Origin: SIG565 sp045594065
GTDB taxonomy: Bacteria > Bacillota > Clostridia > Oscillospirales > Acutalibacteraceae
Assembly: GCA_045594065.1 (NCBI GenBank)
Contig: JAZNXU010000017.1
Location: 26,884 to 90,883, forward strand
Length of the DNA stretch: 64,000 nt
Reading direction: 5' to 3'
The position numbers and the translations under genes were made by a program. Below the pieces are notes generated by a model. The model had not been told where the DNA came from and did not search any database. It saw only the letters and a program-made list of their open reading frames with translations. Positions 52,113-60,836 of this stretch are shown here, piece by piece; position 1 is the first letter of the stretch, and each line of letters begins with the position of its first letter.

Positions 52113-52537
52113 TGTTATTACCGAAGCGTGTTAAATACCGTAGAGTACAGCGTGGCCGTTTAACCGGTAAAGCTTCTCGCGGTACAACCGTATCTCATGG
52201 CGATTTCGGTCTTCAGGCTTTAGAGCCTGCGTGGATTACCTCTAACCAGATAGAGGCAGCACGTATCGCTATGACACGTTACATTAAACGTGGCGGTCAG
52301 GTTTGGATTAAGATTTTTCCGGATAAGCCTATAACCGAAAAGCCGGCTGAAACCCGAATGGGTTCAGGTAAAGGCTCACCCGAATATTGGGTAGCGGTTG
52401 TAAAGCCCGGCAGAATTATGTTTGAAATCGGCGGTGTTAGCGAGGAATTAGCCAGAGAGGCTATGCGTCTTGCAGCTAATAAGCTTCCGATTAAGTGCAA
52501 ATTCGTAACAAAACAGGAAATGGGTGGTGAGCAGTAA
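52112..52537 (+). CDS. rplP: Ribosomal protein L16
   Basis: 141 residues. 50S protein near the A-site tRNA elbow. MLLPKRVKYRRVQRGR, GDFGLQALEPAWITSNQIEA and RMGSGKGSPEYWVAVVKPGR are typical. It overlaps rpsC by one base and rpmC by one base. Confidence 0.97.
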   Translation: MLLPKRVKYRRVQRGRLTGKASRGTTVSHGDFGLQALEPAWITSNQIEAARIAMTRYIKRGGQVWIKIFPDKPITEKPAETRMGSGKGSPEYWVAVVKPGRIMFEIGGVSEELAREAMRLAANKLPIKCKFVTKQEMGGEQ

Positions 52538-52743
52538 TGAATGCAAAAGAAATCAGAGAATCATCTTTACCCGAGCTTAATGAAAAGCTGGCAAAGCTTA
52601 AGGAAGAACTCTTCAATCTCCGTTTTCAGCTTGCCATTAACCAGCTCGACAACCCGACAAGAATAAACGCTGTTAAAAAAGACATCGCGCGTGTAAAAAC
52701 AGTTATCCGCGAGTTAGAGCTTAAAGACAGCGCTAACGCTTAA
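52537..52743 (+). CDS. rpmC: Ribosomal protein L29
   Basis: 68 residues, the two-helix 50S protein beside the tunnel exit. The sequence MNAKEIRESSLPELNEKLAK with LFNLRFQLAINQLDNPTRI is classic. Coupled to rplP by one base. Confidence 0.95.
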   Translation: MNAKEIRESSLPELNEKLAKLKEELFNLRFQLAINQLDNPTRINAVKKDIARVKTVIRELELKDSANA

Positions 52744-52757
52744 TGGGAGGTAGACAC

Positions 52758-53012
52758 ATGGAAAGAAACCTTCGTAAAACAAGAACAGGTCGCGTTGTTA
52801 GCGATAAGATGGATAAAACCGTTGTAGTTGCTATTGAAGACAACGTTAAGCACCCGCTCTATAAGAAGATTATCAAAAACACTATTAGGCTTAAGGCTCA
52901 TGATGAGAATAACACCTGTGGCGTTGGCGACAGAGTTCTTATTATGGAAACACGTCCGCTCTCTAAAGATAAGAATTGGCGTGTAGTTGAAATCATCGAG
53001 AAAGCTAAATAG
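52758..53012 (+). CDS. rpsQ: Ribosomal protein S17
   Basis: 84 residues of an OB-fold 30S primary binder. I choose the ATG at 52758 (MERNLRKTRTGRVVSDKMDK) because the ATG at 52743 lies on the rpmC stop and its next codons are the GGGAGGT ribosome binding site. ENNTCGVGDRVLIMETRPLS is diagnostic. Confidence 0.95.
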   Translation: MERNLRKTRTGRVVSDKMDKTVVVAIEDNVKHPLYKKIIKNTIRLKAHDENNTCGVGDRVLIMETRPLSKDKNWRVVEIIEKAK

Positions 53013-53030
53013 TTTAAGGAGGAAAACACT

Positions 53031-53399
53031 GTGATACAACAACAGAGTTACCTCAAGGTTGCTGACAATACCGGTGCAAAAGAAATTATGTGCATCCGCG
53101 TTTTAGGAGGCTCCAAAAGGAGGTATGCCAACATTGGCGATGTAATCGTTGCTTCTGTTAAGAAAGCCACCCCCGGTGGTACAGTTAAGAAGGGCGATGT
53201 AGTTAAGGCAGTTGTAGTTCGTTCTGCAAAGGGTCTTCGTCGCAATGACGGCACATACATCAGATTTGACGAGAACGCTGCAGTAATTATCCGTGAGGAT
53301 AAGAACCCGCGCGGTACCCGTATTTTTGGACCAGTAGCCCGTGAGCTCAGAGATAAAGATTACACTAAGATTCTTTCTCTCGCTCCGGAAGTGCTTTAA
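53031..53399 (+). CDS. rplN: Ribosomal protein L14
   Basis: 122 residues. 50S interface protein that also receives RsfS. It starts at GTG (53031) after AAGGAGG. IQQQSYLKVADNTGAKEIMC, RRNDGTYIRFDENAAVII and GTRIFGPVARELRDK are highly conserved. Confidence 0.97.
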   Translation: MIQQQSYLKVADNTGAKEIMCIRVLGGSKRRYANIGDVIVASVKKATPGGTVKKGDVVKAVVVRSAKGLRRNDGTYIRFDENAAVIIREDKNPRGTRIFGPVARELRDKDYTKILSLAPEVL

Positions 53400-53414
53400 T
53401 GGGAGGTAGAAAAG

Positions 53415-53738
53415 ATGAAAAAGCTTCACGTTAAAACAGGCGATACTGTAATCCTTCTCACAGGAGACGATAAAGACTGCGGCAAGACCGGTAAGGTACT
53501 TGAGGTTAGTCCGGAAGAAGGTAAGTTTATTGTTGAGGGTCTTAACAAGGTTAAGAAGCATGTTAAACCCCGCAAGGCCGGCGACCCGTCCGGTATAATT
53601 GAAACCGAAAGCCCGATTTACGCTTCTAAAGTTCAGGTTGTTTGCCCCAAGTGCAACAAGCCCACCCGCGTAGGTCACAAGATTTATGCTGACGGTAAAA
53701 AAGACCGCATGTGCAAAAAGTGCGGCGAAACCTTTTAA
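53415..53738 (+). CDS. rplX: Ribosomal protein L24
   Basis: 107 residues. Assembly-initiating 50S protein with a KOW fold (HVKTGDTVILLTGDDKDCGKTGKVLEV). The C-terminal part keeps two CxxC pairs (CPKCNKPTRV, CKKCGETF), which suggests a bound zinc, as in some Firmicutes versions. Start with GGGAGGT. Confidence 0.96.
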   Translation: MKKLHVKTGDTVILLTGDDKDCGKTGKVLEVSPEEGKFIVEGLNKVKKHVKPRKAGDPSGIIETESPIYASKVQVVCPKCNKPTRVGHKIYADGKKDRMCKKCGETF

Positions 53739-53757
53739 GAGATAAGGAGGACATGAC

Positions 53758-54297
53758 ATGTCAAGGCTTAAGGACGCATATAAACAGAATATTGCTCCTG
53801 CATTGATGGAAAAGTACAACTACAAGAGCGTCATGCAGATTCCGAAGCTCGATAAGGTTGTAATCAATGTAGGTTGCGGTGATGCTAAGGATAACAGCAA
53901 AATGATTGATGCTATTATCAATGACTTAGGCATCATCACAGGTCAGAAAGCAATTGCTTGTAAGGCCAAGAAGTCGGTAGCAAACTTCAAACTCCGTGAG
54001 GGTATGGCAATCGGTGCCAAGGTTACTCTCAGAGGCGAGAAGATGTACGAGTTTGTAGACCGTCTTTTCAACGCAGCTCTTCCGAGAGTTCGCGACTTCA
54101 GAGGTATTAACCCCAACTCATTTGACGGCCGCGGCAACTATGCCATGGGCGTTAAGGAACAGTTAATTTTCCCTGAAATTGAGTACGATAAGATTGATAA
54201 GGTTCGCGGTATGGACATTATTTTTGTAACAACCGCAACTAACGACGAAGAAGCACGTGAGTTACTTACTCTCATGGGCGCTCCGTTTGCGAAGTAA
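53758..54297 (+). CDS. rplE: Ribosomal protein L5
   Basis: 179 residues. 50S protein binding 5S rRNA and contacting the P-site tRNA. Segments SVMQIPKLDKVVINVGCGDA, LREGMAIGAKVTLRGEKMYEF, and DFRGINPNSFDGRGNYAMG identify it. Start with AAGGAGG. Confidence 0.97.
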   Translation: MSRLKDAYKQNIAPALMEKYNYKSVMQIPKLDKVVINVGCGDAKDNSKMIDAIINDLGIITGQKAIACKAKKSVANFKLREGMAIGAKVTLRGEKMYEFVDRLFNAALPRVRDFRGINPNSFDGRGNYAMGVKEQLIFPEIEYDKIDKVRGMDIIFVTTATNDEEARELLTLMGAPFAK

Positions 54298-54309
54298 GGA
54301 GAAGGAATT

Positions 54310-54495
54310 ATGGCTAAAACATTTATGAAAGTTAAGCAGGCAAGACCCGCTAAGTTTTCAACTAGAGAGTATAGCAGATGCAAAATCTGCGGCCGCCCGC
54401 ACGCTTATCTTCGCAAATACGGCATCTGCCGTATCTGCTTCAGGGAGTTAGCCTATAAGGGCGAGATTCCGGGCGTAAAGAAGGCAAGCTGGTAA
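54310..54495 (+). CDS. rpsN: Ribosomal protein S14, zinc-binding type Z
   Basis: 61 residues. 30S head protein. The short form with CKICGRPHAYLRKYGICRIC carries four zinc-binding cysteines and is the zinc-dependent paralogue found in Firmicutes. No zinc-free version lies in the window. Start with AAGGAGAAGG. Confidence 0.96.
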   Translation: MAKTFMKVKQARPAKFSTREYSRCKICGRPHAYLRKYGICRICFRELAYKGEIPGVKKASW

Positions 54496-54523
54496 TAAGT
54501 AAGGCTTAAAGGAGGTTGACGTC

Positions 54524-54922
54524 ATGCAAATCACCGATACTATCGCTGATATGCTTACAAGAATTCGTAATGCTTCATCAGCAAAACACGATTCGGTTGA
54601 TATACCTGCATCTAATGTAAAAAAGGCTATTGCCCAGATTTTACTGGATGAAGGTTACATTACAAGCTTTCAGGTCATTGATGACGGAAAGCAGGGCGTA
54701 ATTCATATTGTATTGAAGTACGGTCCTAATAAGTCACAGGTTATTACAGGAATTCGCAGAGTTTCCAAGCCTGGACTTCGCATTTACACCAATGTAGAGG
54801 ATATGCCTAAGGTTATGAAAGGCCTCGGCATTGCAATCCTTTCCACCTCTAAGGGAATAATTACAGATAAGCAGGCACGCATTGCCAATGTTGGCGGCGA
54901 AGTTCTTGCTTTCGTCTGGTAA
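54524..54922 (+). CDS. rpsH: Ribosomal protein S8
   Basis: 132 residues. 30S platform assembly protein, and the repressor of the spc operon in E. coli. ITDTIADMLTRIRNASSAKHD at the N terminus and ILSTSKGIITDKQARIANVGGE at the C terminus are diagnostic. Start with AAAGGAGG. Confidence 0.97.
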   Translation: MQITDTIADMLTRIRNASSAKHDSVDIPASNVKKAIAQILLDEGYITSFQVIDDGKQGVIHIVLKYGPNKSQVITGIRRVSKPGLRIYTNVEDMPKVMKGLGIAILSTSKGIITDKQARIANVGGEVLAFVW

Positions 54923-54936
54923 GGAGGTGCATTGGA

Positions 54937-55485
54937 ATGTCAAGAATAGGAAATAAACCTATTGCAATTCCTGCCGGTGTAGAGGTTAAAATCGACGGCT
55001 GTGAGGTTACCGTTAAGGGACCTAAGGCTGAACTTAAAAACACTTTCAAACCCGAGATTTCGATCAAGGTTGAAAACAATGAGGTAATCGTTACAAGACC
55101 CAGTGATGCTAAAGAGCATCGTTCACTTCACGGTCTTACCCGTACTCTCATTGCTAATATGATTGAGGGTGTAACAAACGGTTTTAAAAAGGAATTAGAG
55201 GTTAACGGTGTTGGTTACCGTGTACAGAAGCAGGGTAAAGACCTCGTTATGAACCTCGGTTACTCACATCAGGTAGTAATGTCAGAAATTCCGGGTATCA
55301 CAATTGAAGTTCCCAATCCGAACTTAATCATTGTGTCCGGTCCTGATAAACAAAAAGTTGGCCAGTTTGCTGCAGAAATTCGCATTAAACGTCCGCCGGA
55401 GCCGTATAAGGGCAAAGGTATCAGATACGTTGGCGAGTATGTACGCCGCAAAGAAGGTAAGGCCGCTAAGGGCGGAAAGAAATAA
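54937..55485 (+). CDS. rplF: Ribosomal protein L6
   Basis: 182 residues with the two-fold repeated alpha/beta domain. 50S protein near the factor-binding site. MSRIGNKPIAIPAGVEVK and IRIKRPPEPYKGKGIRYVGE are typical. A GTAAGGAGGTG site precedes the ATG. Confidence 0.97.
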   Translation: MSRIGNKPIAIPAGVEVKIDGCEVTVKGPKAELKNTFKPEISIKVENNEVIVTRPSDAKEHRSLHGLTRTLIANMIEGVTNGFKKELEVNGVGYRVQKQGKDLVMNLGYSHQVVMSEIPGITIEVPNPNLIIVSGPDKQKVGQFAAEIRIKRPPEPYKGKGIRYVGEYVRRKEGKAAKGGKK

Positions 55486-55503
55486 TTTAAGGAGTGTATT
55501 AAA

Positions 55504-55863
55504 ATGGTTAATAAGCCTGATTCAAACAAGGCACGTATCCGCAGACATACCCGTGTACGCGGTAAAATCAGCGGTACAGCAGAGTGTCCTCGTCTTGACG
55601 TATTTCGCTCCAACAGCAACATTTACGCCCAGCTTATAGACGATGTAAAGGGTGTTACTTTGGTTTCGGCTTCATCGGTTGAAAAAGACTTTGGTGAAAC
55701 TAAGGGAAACAAAGAGGAAGCCCGCAAGGTTGGACAGTTAATTGCTAAACGCGCACTTGAGAAGAAGATCACCGAGGTTGTTTTTGACCGCGGCGGCTAT
55801 GTTTATCACGGACGCGTTAAGGAGCTTGCCGAAGGTGCCCGCGAGGGTGGCCTCAAGTTCTAA
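55504..55863 (+). CDS. rplR: Ribosomal protein L18
   Basis: 119 residues. 5S-rRNA-binding 50S protein. RIRRHTRVRGKISGTAECPR, RLDVFRSNSNIYAQLIDDV, and the C-terminal DRGGYVYHGRVKELAEGARE are diagnostic. Start with AAGGAGTG. Confidence 0.96.
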   Translation: MVNKPDSNKARIRRHTRVRGKISGTAECPRLDVFRSNSNIYAQLIDDVKGVTLVSASSVEKDFGETKGNKEEARKVGQLIAKRALEKKITEVVFDRGGYVYHGRVKELAEGAREGGLKF

Positions 55864-55881
55864 GAAGAAGGAGGAATACTT

Positions 55882-56397
55882 TTGGCTACAAAATTTGATA
55901 TATCATTAATTGATGACCCCAAGGCTTTAAAAGAAAAAGTTGTAGCTATCAACCGCGTATCTAAAACAGTTAAGGGCGGACGCATTATGAAGTTCTCGGC
56001 TTTAGTTGTTGTAGGTAACGGTGAGGGCGTTGTAGGCTTTGGTCTTGGTAAAGCCGGAGAAGTTCCGGAAGCTATCCGCAAGGGTATTGAAGATGCTAAG
56101 AAGAACCTTATTAAGGTATCTCTCAAAGGCACAACAATTCCGCACGAGGTTATGGGTGAGTTCGGTGCAGGCCGCGTTCTTATGAAGCCGGCTGCCCCCG
56201 GTACCGGTGTTATCGCCGGCGGCCCTGTTCGTGCCGTACTTGAAACTGTTGGTATCACTGATATTCGTACTAAAACACTACGTTCTAAGAACCCGTGCAA
56301 TGTAGTACGCGCAACCGTTGCAGGTCTTGCATCTCTTAGAGATGCTGCTGAGGTTGCAGCTATCCGTGGCAAATCAGTTAAAGAGATTTTAGGTTAA
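55882..56397 (+). CDS. rpsE: Ribosomal protein S5
   Basis: 171 residues. 30S protein at the mRNA entrance involved in decoding accuracy. It starts at TTG (55882) after AAGGAGGA. AINRVSKTVKGGRIMKFSAL, VVGNGEGVVGFGLGKAGEVP and VIAGGPVRAVLE are conserved. Confidence 0.96.
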   Translation: MATKFDISLIDDPKALKEKVVAINRVSKTVKGGRIMKFSALVVVGNGEGVVGFGLGKAGEVPEAIRKGIEDAKKNLIKVSLKGTTIPHEVMGEFGAGRVLMKPAAPGTGVIAGGPVRAVLETVGITDIRTKTLRSKNPCNVVRATVAGLASLRDAAEVAAIRGKSVKEILG

Positions 56398-56410
56398 GGA
56401 GGAAAGCCTT

Positions 56411-56608
56411 ATGGCAAGAGCAAAAAAGGCTGCCGGCCTTAAAATTAAATTAGTTAAAAGCGTTATCGGTTCCAAGCAGGACCAGATCGCTACAGTTAAA
56501 TCCTTAGGATTGAAGAAAATCGGTGATGTAGTTACACAGCCCGACAATGCTCAAACTAAGGGTAAGATTGCAAAGGTTATCCACCTCGTAGAGGTAAGCG
56601 AGGCTTAA
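56411..56608 (+). CDS. rpmD: Ribosomal protein L30
   Basis: 65 residues of the small 50S protein. The KIKLVKSVIGSKQDQIATVKS core and GKIAKVIHLVEVSE end are typical; a short basic head (MARAKKAAG) precedes it. Start with AAGGAGG. Confidence 0.94.
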   Translation: MARAKKAAGLKIKLVKSVIGSKQDQIATVKSLGLKKIGDVVTQPDNAQTKGKIAKVIHLVEVSEA

Positions 56609-56654
56609 TGCTTCGAAATTCAACTGTTTTAAACAGTGCTACTAAAGCAAGGAG

Positions 56655-57107
56655 GTGCGAAAAATGAAACTGCATGAACTAACACCCGCTTATGGCTCAA
56701 CAAAAGAGGCTAAGCGTATAGGCAGAGGTCATGGTTCCGGCAACGGTAAAACTGCCGGTAAAGGTCACAAGGGTCAGAAAGCTCGTGCCGGTCGCGGTAT
56801 GCATCCCGGTTTTGAAGGCGGTCAGATGCCTTTACAGAGAAGAATCCCGAAGCGTGGCTTCAATAACATTTTTGCCGAGGAGTCAGTTGCTATTAACATT
56901 GCTGCTCTCGAAGTATTTGAGGATGGAGCTGTTGTAGATGCAGCTGCTTTACAGGCAAAAGGTATTATCAAAAAGGCTGATATTCCGGTAAAGGTTCTCG
57001 GCAACGGCAAGCTCACCAAAAAGCTTACCGTTAAGCTCAACGCCTACTCGGAATCAGCTAAAGAGAAAATCACCGCTGCAGGCGGAACTGCTGAGGTGAA
57101 TGAATAA
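56655..57107 (+). CDS. rplO: Ribosomal protein L15
   Basis: 150 residues. Late-assembling 50S protein with the glycine/basic-rich N terminus (KRIGRGHGSGNGKTAGKGHK, PGFEGGQMPLQRRIPKRGF). Its final base overlaps the secY start, so SecY synthesis is coupled to it. Start with AAGGAGGTG. Confidence 0.96.
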   Translation: MRKMKLHELTPAYGSTKEAKRIGRGHGSGNGKTAGKGHKGQKARAGRGMHPGFEGGQMPLQRRIPKRGFNNIFAEESVAINIAALEVFEDGAVVDAAALQAKGIIKKADIPVKVLGNGKLTKKLTVKLNAYSESAKEKITAAGGTAEVNE

Positions 57108-58381
57108 TGATTGAAACGATTAGAAATGCTTGGAAGGTTACAGACCTGAGAAAAAAAATCTTTTTCACATTCTTCATAATTCTCATTTTCCGTATAGGAC
57201 TAAGAATTCCTGTTCCGTTTATTAATACCGGTGCTTTAAAAGCGGGAATGGATCAGGCAAATCAGTTCTTTAGCTATCTGTCGGTATTAACCGGCGGTGG
57301 ACTTGAATACGGCGCTATCTTCGCAATGTCGGTAACCCCGTATATCAACTCTTCAATTATCATTCAGCTTTTAACCGTTGCTATCCCGCCGCTTGAGCGT
57401 CTTGCTAAGCAGGGCGAGGAGGGACAGAAGAAATTAGCACAGATTACCCGTTACACTACCATTATCTTAGGTCTTATTCAGGGTGTCGCTTATTTCCTCT
57501 ATCTCAGAGGCAACCGTTGGCTCAACGTAACAGGTACTGGGGCGATAATTTTCGCCGGATTTGTAATTACTCTGTGTCTTACAGCCGGCTCCGCACTTGT
57601 AATGTGGTTGGGTGAGCAGATTGATGTTAAGGGAATAGGAAACGGTATTTCCATTCTCCTGTTCGCGGGTATCATTTCACAGGCTCCGCAGGCTGCACGT
57701 GTTCTCTGGGCTTACCTTACAGGCGGTCAGTACATTGCAGTAATCGGTATACTTGTTGGCTTCTTGCTCGTTATTGCGTTCATCGTTTGGATGACAAATG
57801 CAGAGCGTAGAATTCCTGTACAGTATGCAAAGAGAGTTGTTGGCAACAAAATGTATGGCGGTCAGAATTCACATATTCCGATTAAGGTTAATATGTCGGG
57901 TGTTATGCCGGTAATTTTTGCGTCATCCATTCTTATGTTACCTACTATGATACTTTCGTTTATGAACAATACCCAGTCTTCTTGGTATAAGTTCTTATCA
58001 CTTTTTAGCGTGAGCGGTGCTTTATACGCTGTACTTTATTTAGTTCTCATTATCGGATTTGCTTATTTCTATACAACAATTCAGTTTAATCCGGTTGAGA
58101 TGGCAAATAATCTTCGCAAGAACGGCGGCTCTATCCCCGGTATCAGACCCGGTAAACCGACCTCTGATTTCATTTCGAAGATTTTGTCAAGAATTACCTT
58201 AATGGGTGCTATCTTCTTAGGTATTATCGCTATTCTTCCGATATTTATCGGAAATGTTGGCGGAATTCCGATTTCGCTCGGCGGTACCTCGGTACTCATT
58301 CTCGTAGGTGTAGCATTAGATACCGTTCAAAATCTTGAATCTCAGATGATGATGCGTCATTATAAGGGCTTTCTTGATTAA
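57107..58381 (+). CDS. secY: Protein translocase subunit SecY
   Basis: 424 residues forming the channel of the Sec translocon in the cytoplasmic membrane. Ten transmembrane helices, with signatures FRIGLRIPVPFI, YGAIFAMSVTPYINSSIIIQLL, EQIDVKGIGNGISILLFAGI, YAKRVVGNKMYGGQNSHIPIK and VALDTVQNLESQMMMRHYKG. Normal position between rplO and adk. Confidence 0.97.
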   Translation: MIETIRNAWKVTDLRKKIFFTFFIILIFRIGLRIPVPFINTGALKAGMDQANQFFSYLSVLTGGGLEYGAIFAMSVTPYINSSIIIQLLTVAIPPLERLAKQGEEGQKKLAQITRYTTIILGLIQGVAYFLYLRGNRWLNVTGTGAIIFAGFVITLCLTAGSALVMWLGEQIDVKGIGNGISILLFAGIISQAPQAARVLWAYLTGGQYIAVIGILVGFLLVIAFIVWMTNAERRIPVQYAKRVVGNKMYGGQNSHIPIKVNMSGVMPVIFASSILMLPTMILSFMNNTQSSWYKFLSLFSVSGALYAVLYLVLIIGFAYFYTTIQFNPVEMANNLRKNGGSIPGIRPGKPTSDFISKILSRITLMGAIFLGIIAILPIFIGNVGGIPISLGGTSVLILVGVALDTVQNLESQMMMRHYKGFLD

Positions 58382-58401
58382 TTAATTAAGGAGTATTATC
58401 T

Positions 58402-59034
58402 ATGAAATTAATTCTTCTCGGTGCGCCCGGTGCCGGTAAAGGTACTCAGGCAGAGATAATTTGTGAAAAGTTTAATATTCCCGCCATTTCTACCGGTAAT
58501 ATCCTTCGTGAGGCTATTAAAAACGGTACCGAAATGGGAATCAAGGCAAAGAGCTATATTGATAACGGTGACCTCGTTCCTGATGAGGTTGTAATCGGAA
58601 TAATCAAAGACAGACTCGCAAAGCCTGACTGCGAAAACGGTTTTATCCTTGATGGCTTCCCGCGTACTATTCCGCAGGCTGAAGCGCTGGATAATATGGG
58701 AATTGCGGTTGACTGTGCACTCTCGATTGAGGTTGCCGATGAAAAGATTATGCGCAGGCTCTCGGGCAGACGTGTTTGCCCTGCTTGCGGCGCAAGTTAT
58801 CATATAGACTATAAAAAACCTGCAAAGGACGGCGTTTGCAATGCTTGCGGCGAGGCGCTTGTACAGCGTAACGACGATAAGCCTGAAACAATAGCCGACC
58901 GTTTGGATGTTTACCATAAACAGACCGAGCCCTTAAAGGATTATTACAGGGCAGCAGGTAAGCTTATAACCGTTGAGGGTCAAGAAGAGGTAGCTGATAC
59001 TACCGCACTTGTCCTTAAAGCGTTGGAGTTTTAA
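58402..59034 (+). CDS. adk: Adenylate kinase
   Basis: 210 residues. Balances ATP, ADP and AMP. P-loop GAPGAGKGTQAE (7-18), ISTGNILREAIKNG, GFILDGFPRTIPQAE and the long-form lid carrying four cysteines (CPACGASYH, CNACGEAL) that bind zinc in Gram-positive enzymes. Start with AAGGAG; two bases before map. Confidence 0.97.
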   Translation: MKLILLGAPGAGKGTQAEIICEKFNIPAISTGNILREAIKNGTEMGIKAKSYIDNGDLVPDEVVIGIIKDRLAKPDCENGFILDGFPRTIPQAEALDNMGIAVDCALSIEVADEKIMRRLSGRRVCPACGASYHIDYKKPAKDGVCNACGEALVQRNDDKPETIADRLDVYHKQTEPLKDYYRAAGKLITVEGQEEVADTTALVLKALEF

Positions 59035-59036
59035 TT

Positions 59037-59786
59037 ATGGTAGTTCTAAAAACCGGCCGAGAGCTTTCTATAATGCGTGAAGCATGTAGAATATCGGCAG
59101 GAGCATTAGATTTAATAGGTAAAGCAGTAGAGCCGGGGGTTACTACCGCCGAGCTTGACAGGATAGCCGAGCAATATATTTTAAGTCAGGGTGGAACACC
59201 CAACTTTAAAAACTATCAAGGCTATCCGGCAACTGCTTGTATATCTATAAACCATGAGGTTATTCATGGCATACCGAACAAAAACCGAATAATCAAGGCG
59301 GGCGATATTGTAAGCGTTGATTTAGGGGCAAAGTTCGGCGGTTATCACGGCGATAACGCCGCCACTTTTGCAGCGGGGGATATAACTCCTGAGGCAAAGC
59401 GGCTGATAGACACGACCAGTCAGAGCCTTTACGAAGGAATCAAAATGGCGCGTGCAGGCGGCAGGATCGGTGATATAAGCTACGCTGTGCAGCGGTATGT
59501 TGAAGCCCGTGGTTACTCCGTAGTCCGAGATTTTGTCGGACACGGAATCGGCACAAATCTTCACGAAGCACCCGAAGTTCCGAATTTTGGCACCCCAGGT
59601 AGGGGAATCCGCCTAATGCCTGGAATGACTATTGCTATTGAGCCCATGGTAAATATAGGCAAGCCTGATGTTAAGGTTATGCCGGATGGTTGGACAGTTC
59701 TTACACGGGACGGTTCGCTGTCAGCCCACTTTGAGCATACTGTGGCTATTACGCCTGACGGACCTCTTATTATGACTAAGCTCTAA
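59037..59786 (+). CDS. map: Methionine aminopeptidase type I
   Basis: 249 residues. Removes N-terminal Met from new proteins. Metal ligands fall in VSVDLGAKFGGYHGDNAATF (Asp, Asp), GHGIGTNLHEAPEVPNFG (His), AIEPMVNIG (Glu) and HFEHTVAI (Glu). It lies two bases after adk in the standard spc-operon order. Confidence 0.96.
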   Translation: MVVLKTGRELSIMREACRISAGALDLIGKAVEPGVTTAELDRIAEQYILSQGGTPNFKNYQGYPATACISINHEVIHGIPNKNRIIKAGDIVSVDLGAKFGGYHGDNAATFAAGDITPEAKRLIDTTSQSLYEGIKMARAGGRIGDISYAVQRYVEARGYSVVRDFVGHGIGTNLHEAPEVPNFGTPGRGIRLMPGMTIAIEPMVNIGKPDVKVMPDGWTVLTRDGSLSAHFEHTVAITPDGPLIMTKL

Positions 59787-59798
59787 CGGAGGAAGTTT

Positions 59799-60050
59799 AT
59801 GGAAATAGGCAATATAGTGTGTTCTATAGCGGGGCACGATAAAGGTGAGTATTCGGTGGTTGTGGGAATACACAATAACGGATTTCTTGTAAGTGACGGT
59901 AAACATCACCGACTTATGAGTCCGAAGTTAAAAAATCCGAAGCACCTTAAATTTACAGGACACTCGGTAGCAGCCGAACAGTTAACATCCGATAAAGCCA
60001 TTAGACGTGGTATTTTCGCTGTGTTTTCAGCATATAAGGAGGAAAAGTAA
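59799..60050 (+). CDS. KOW-domain RNA-binding protein
   Basis: 83 residues. The first half (IGNIVCSIAGHDKGEYSVVVGIHNNGFLVSDG) is a KOW-type fold as in L14e/L24-like proteins; a basic KHHRLMSPKLKNPKHLKF stretch follows. It is a regular Firmicutes insertion between map and infA and probably binds RNA or the ribosome; exact role unknown. Overlaps infA by one base. Confidence 0.85.
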   Translation: MEIGNIVCSIAGHDKGEYSVVVGIHNNGFLVSDGKHHRLMSPKLKNPKHLKFTGHSVAAEQLTSDKAIRRGIFAVFSAYKEEK

Positions 60051-60268
60051 TGTCAAAAGAAGATATGATAGAACTTGAGGGTACCGTTGTGGAGGCTATG
60101 CCGAACGCAATGTTCAAGGTTGAAATTCAGGGTGGACATCAAATCCTTGCTCACATCTCGGGAAAACTTAGAATGAACTATATTCGCATTCTCCCCGGCG
60201 ATAAGGTAACGGTTGAAATGTCACCGTACGACCTGTCTAAGGGACGAATAACTTGGCGTTCCAAATAA
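60050..60268 (+). CDS. infA: Translation initiation factor IF-1
   Basis: 72 residues, the standard length. An OB-fold protein that occupies the ribosomal A site during initiation. MIELEGTVVEAMPNAMFKVE and HISGKLRMNYIRILPGDKV are nearly invariant. Coupled to the KOW gene by a one-base overlap. Confidence 0.97.
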   Translation: MSKEDMIELEGTVVEAMPNAMFKVEIQGGHQILAHISGKLRMNYIRILPGDKVTVEMSPYDLSKGRITWRSK

Positions 60269-60299
60269 GACATAAAGAAATTTAGGAGGTATAATCCAA

Positions 60300-60413
60300 A
60301 TGAAAGTCAGACCTTCTGTAAAAAAGATTTGCGAAAAGTGCAAAGTAATCAAGCGCAAGGGTAAAATCATGGTTATCTGTGAAAACCCGAAGCACAAACA
60401 GCGTCAGGGTTAA
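60300..60413 (+). CDS. rpmJ: Ribosomal protein L36
   Basis: 37 residues: MKVRPSVKKICEKCKVIKRK onward to PKHKQRQG. The C..C..C..H zinc pattern (Cys11, Cys14, Cys27, His32) marks the zinc-binding type. Start after TTTAGGAGG. Too short for most gene callers, but unmistakable in this position. Confidence 0.96.
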   Translation: MKVRPSVKKICEKCKVIKRKGKIMVICENPKHKQRQG

Positions 60414-60451
60414 CCCCTTACGCCACAACTTTAATGGAGGTGCATTGAATA

Positions 60452-60820
60452 ATGGCCCGTATTAGCGGTGTAGACCTTCCGAACGAAAAGCGAGTTGAAA
60501 TCGGACTCACTTATATCTACGGAATCGGTCTTACTACATCAAAAGAAATCCTTTCTAAAACCGGCATCAATCCCGATACCCGTTGTAAGGATTTAACAGA
60601 AGATGAAATTTCAAAATTGCGTGAGTACATCGAACACAACCTTCAGGTAGAGGGTGACCTTCGCCGTACCGTTGCATTTGACATCAAAAGACTTATTGAA
60701 ATTGGAAGCTATCGTGGACTTCGTCATCGCAAGAGCCTTCCTGTACGCGGACAGCGTTCAAAGACTAATGCAAGAACCAGAAAAGGTCCGAAGAAGACCA
60801 TAGCTAACAAGAAGAAATAA
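60452..60820 (+). CDS. rpsM: Ribosomal protein S13
   Basis: 122 residues. 30S head protein contacting the P-site tRNA. MARISGVDLPNEKRVEIGLT, IYGIGLTTSKEIL and the basic tail (GLRHRKSLPVRGQRSKTNAR) are conserved. First gene of the alpha-operon portion; start with GGAGGTG. Confidence 0.97.
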   Translation: MARISGVDLPNEKRVEIGLTYIYGIGLTTSKEILSKTGINPDTRCKDLTEDEISKLREYIEHNLQVEGDLRRTVAFDIKRLIEIGSYRGLRHRKSLPVRGQRSKTNARTRKGPKKTIANKKK

Positions 60821-60836
60821 GTAGGAGGAAGATAAT

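Noticed and set aside
53103..53819. Long antisense open frame (238 codons) opposite rplN-rplX
   Set aside because: It lies wholly opposite three highly conserved ribosomal genes, has no ribosome binding site, and its translation looks like reverse-frame noise.
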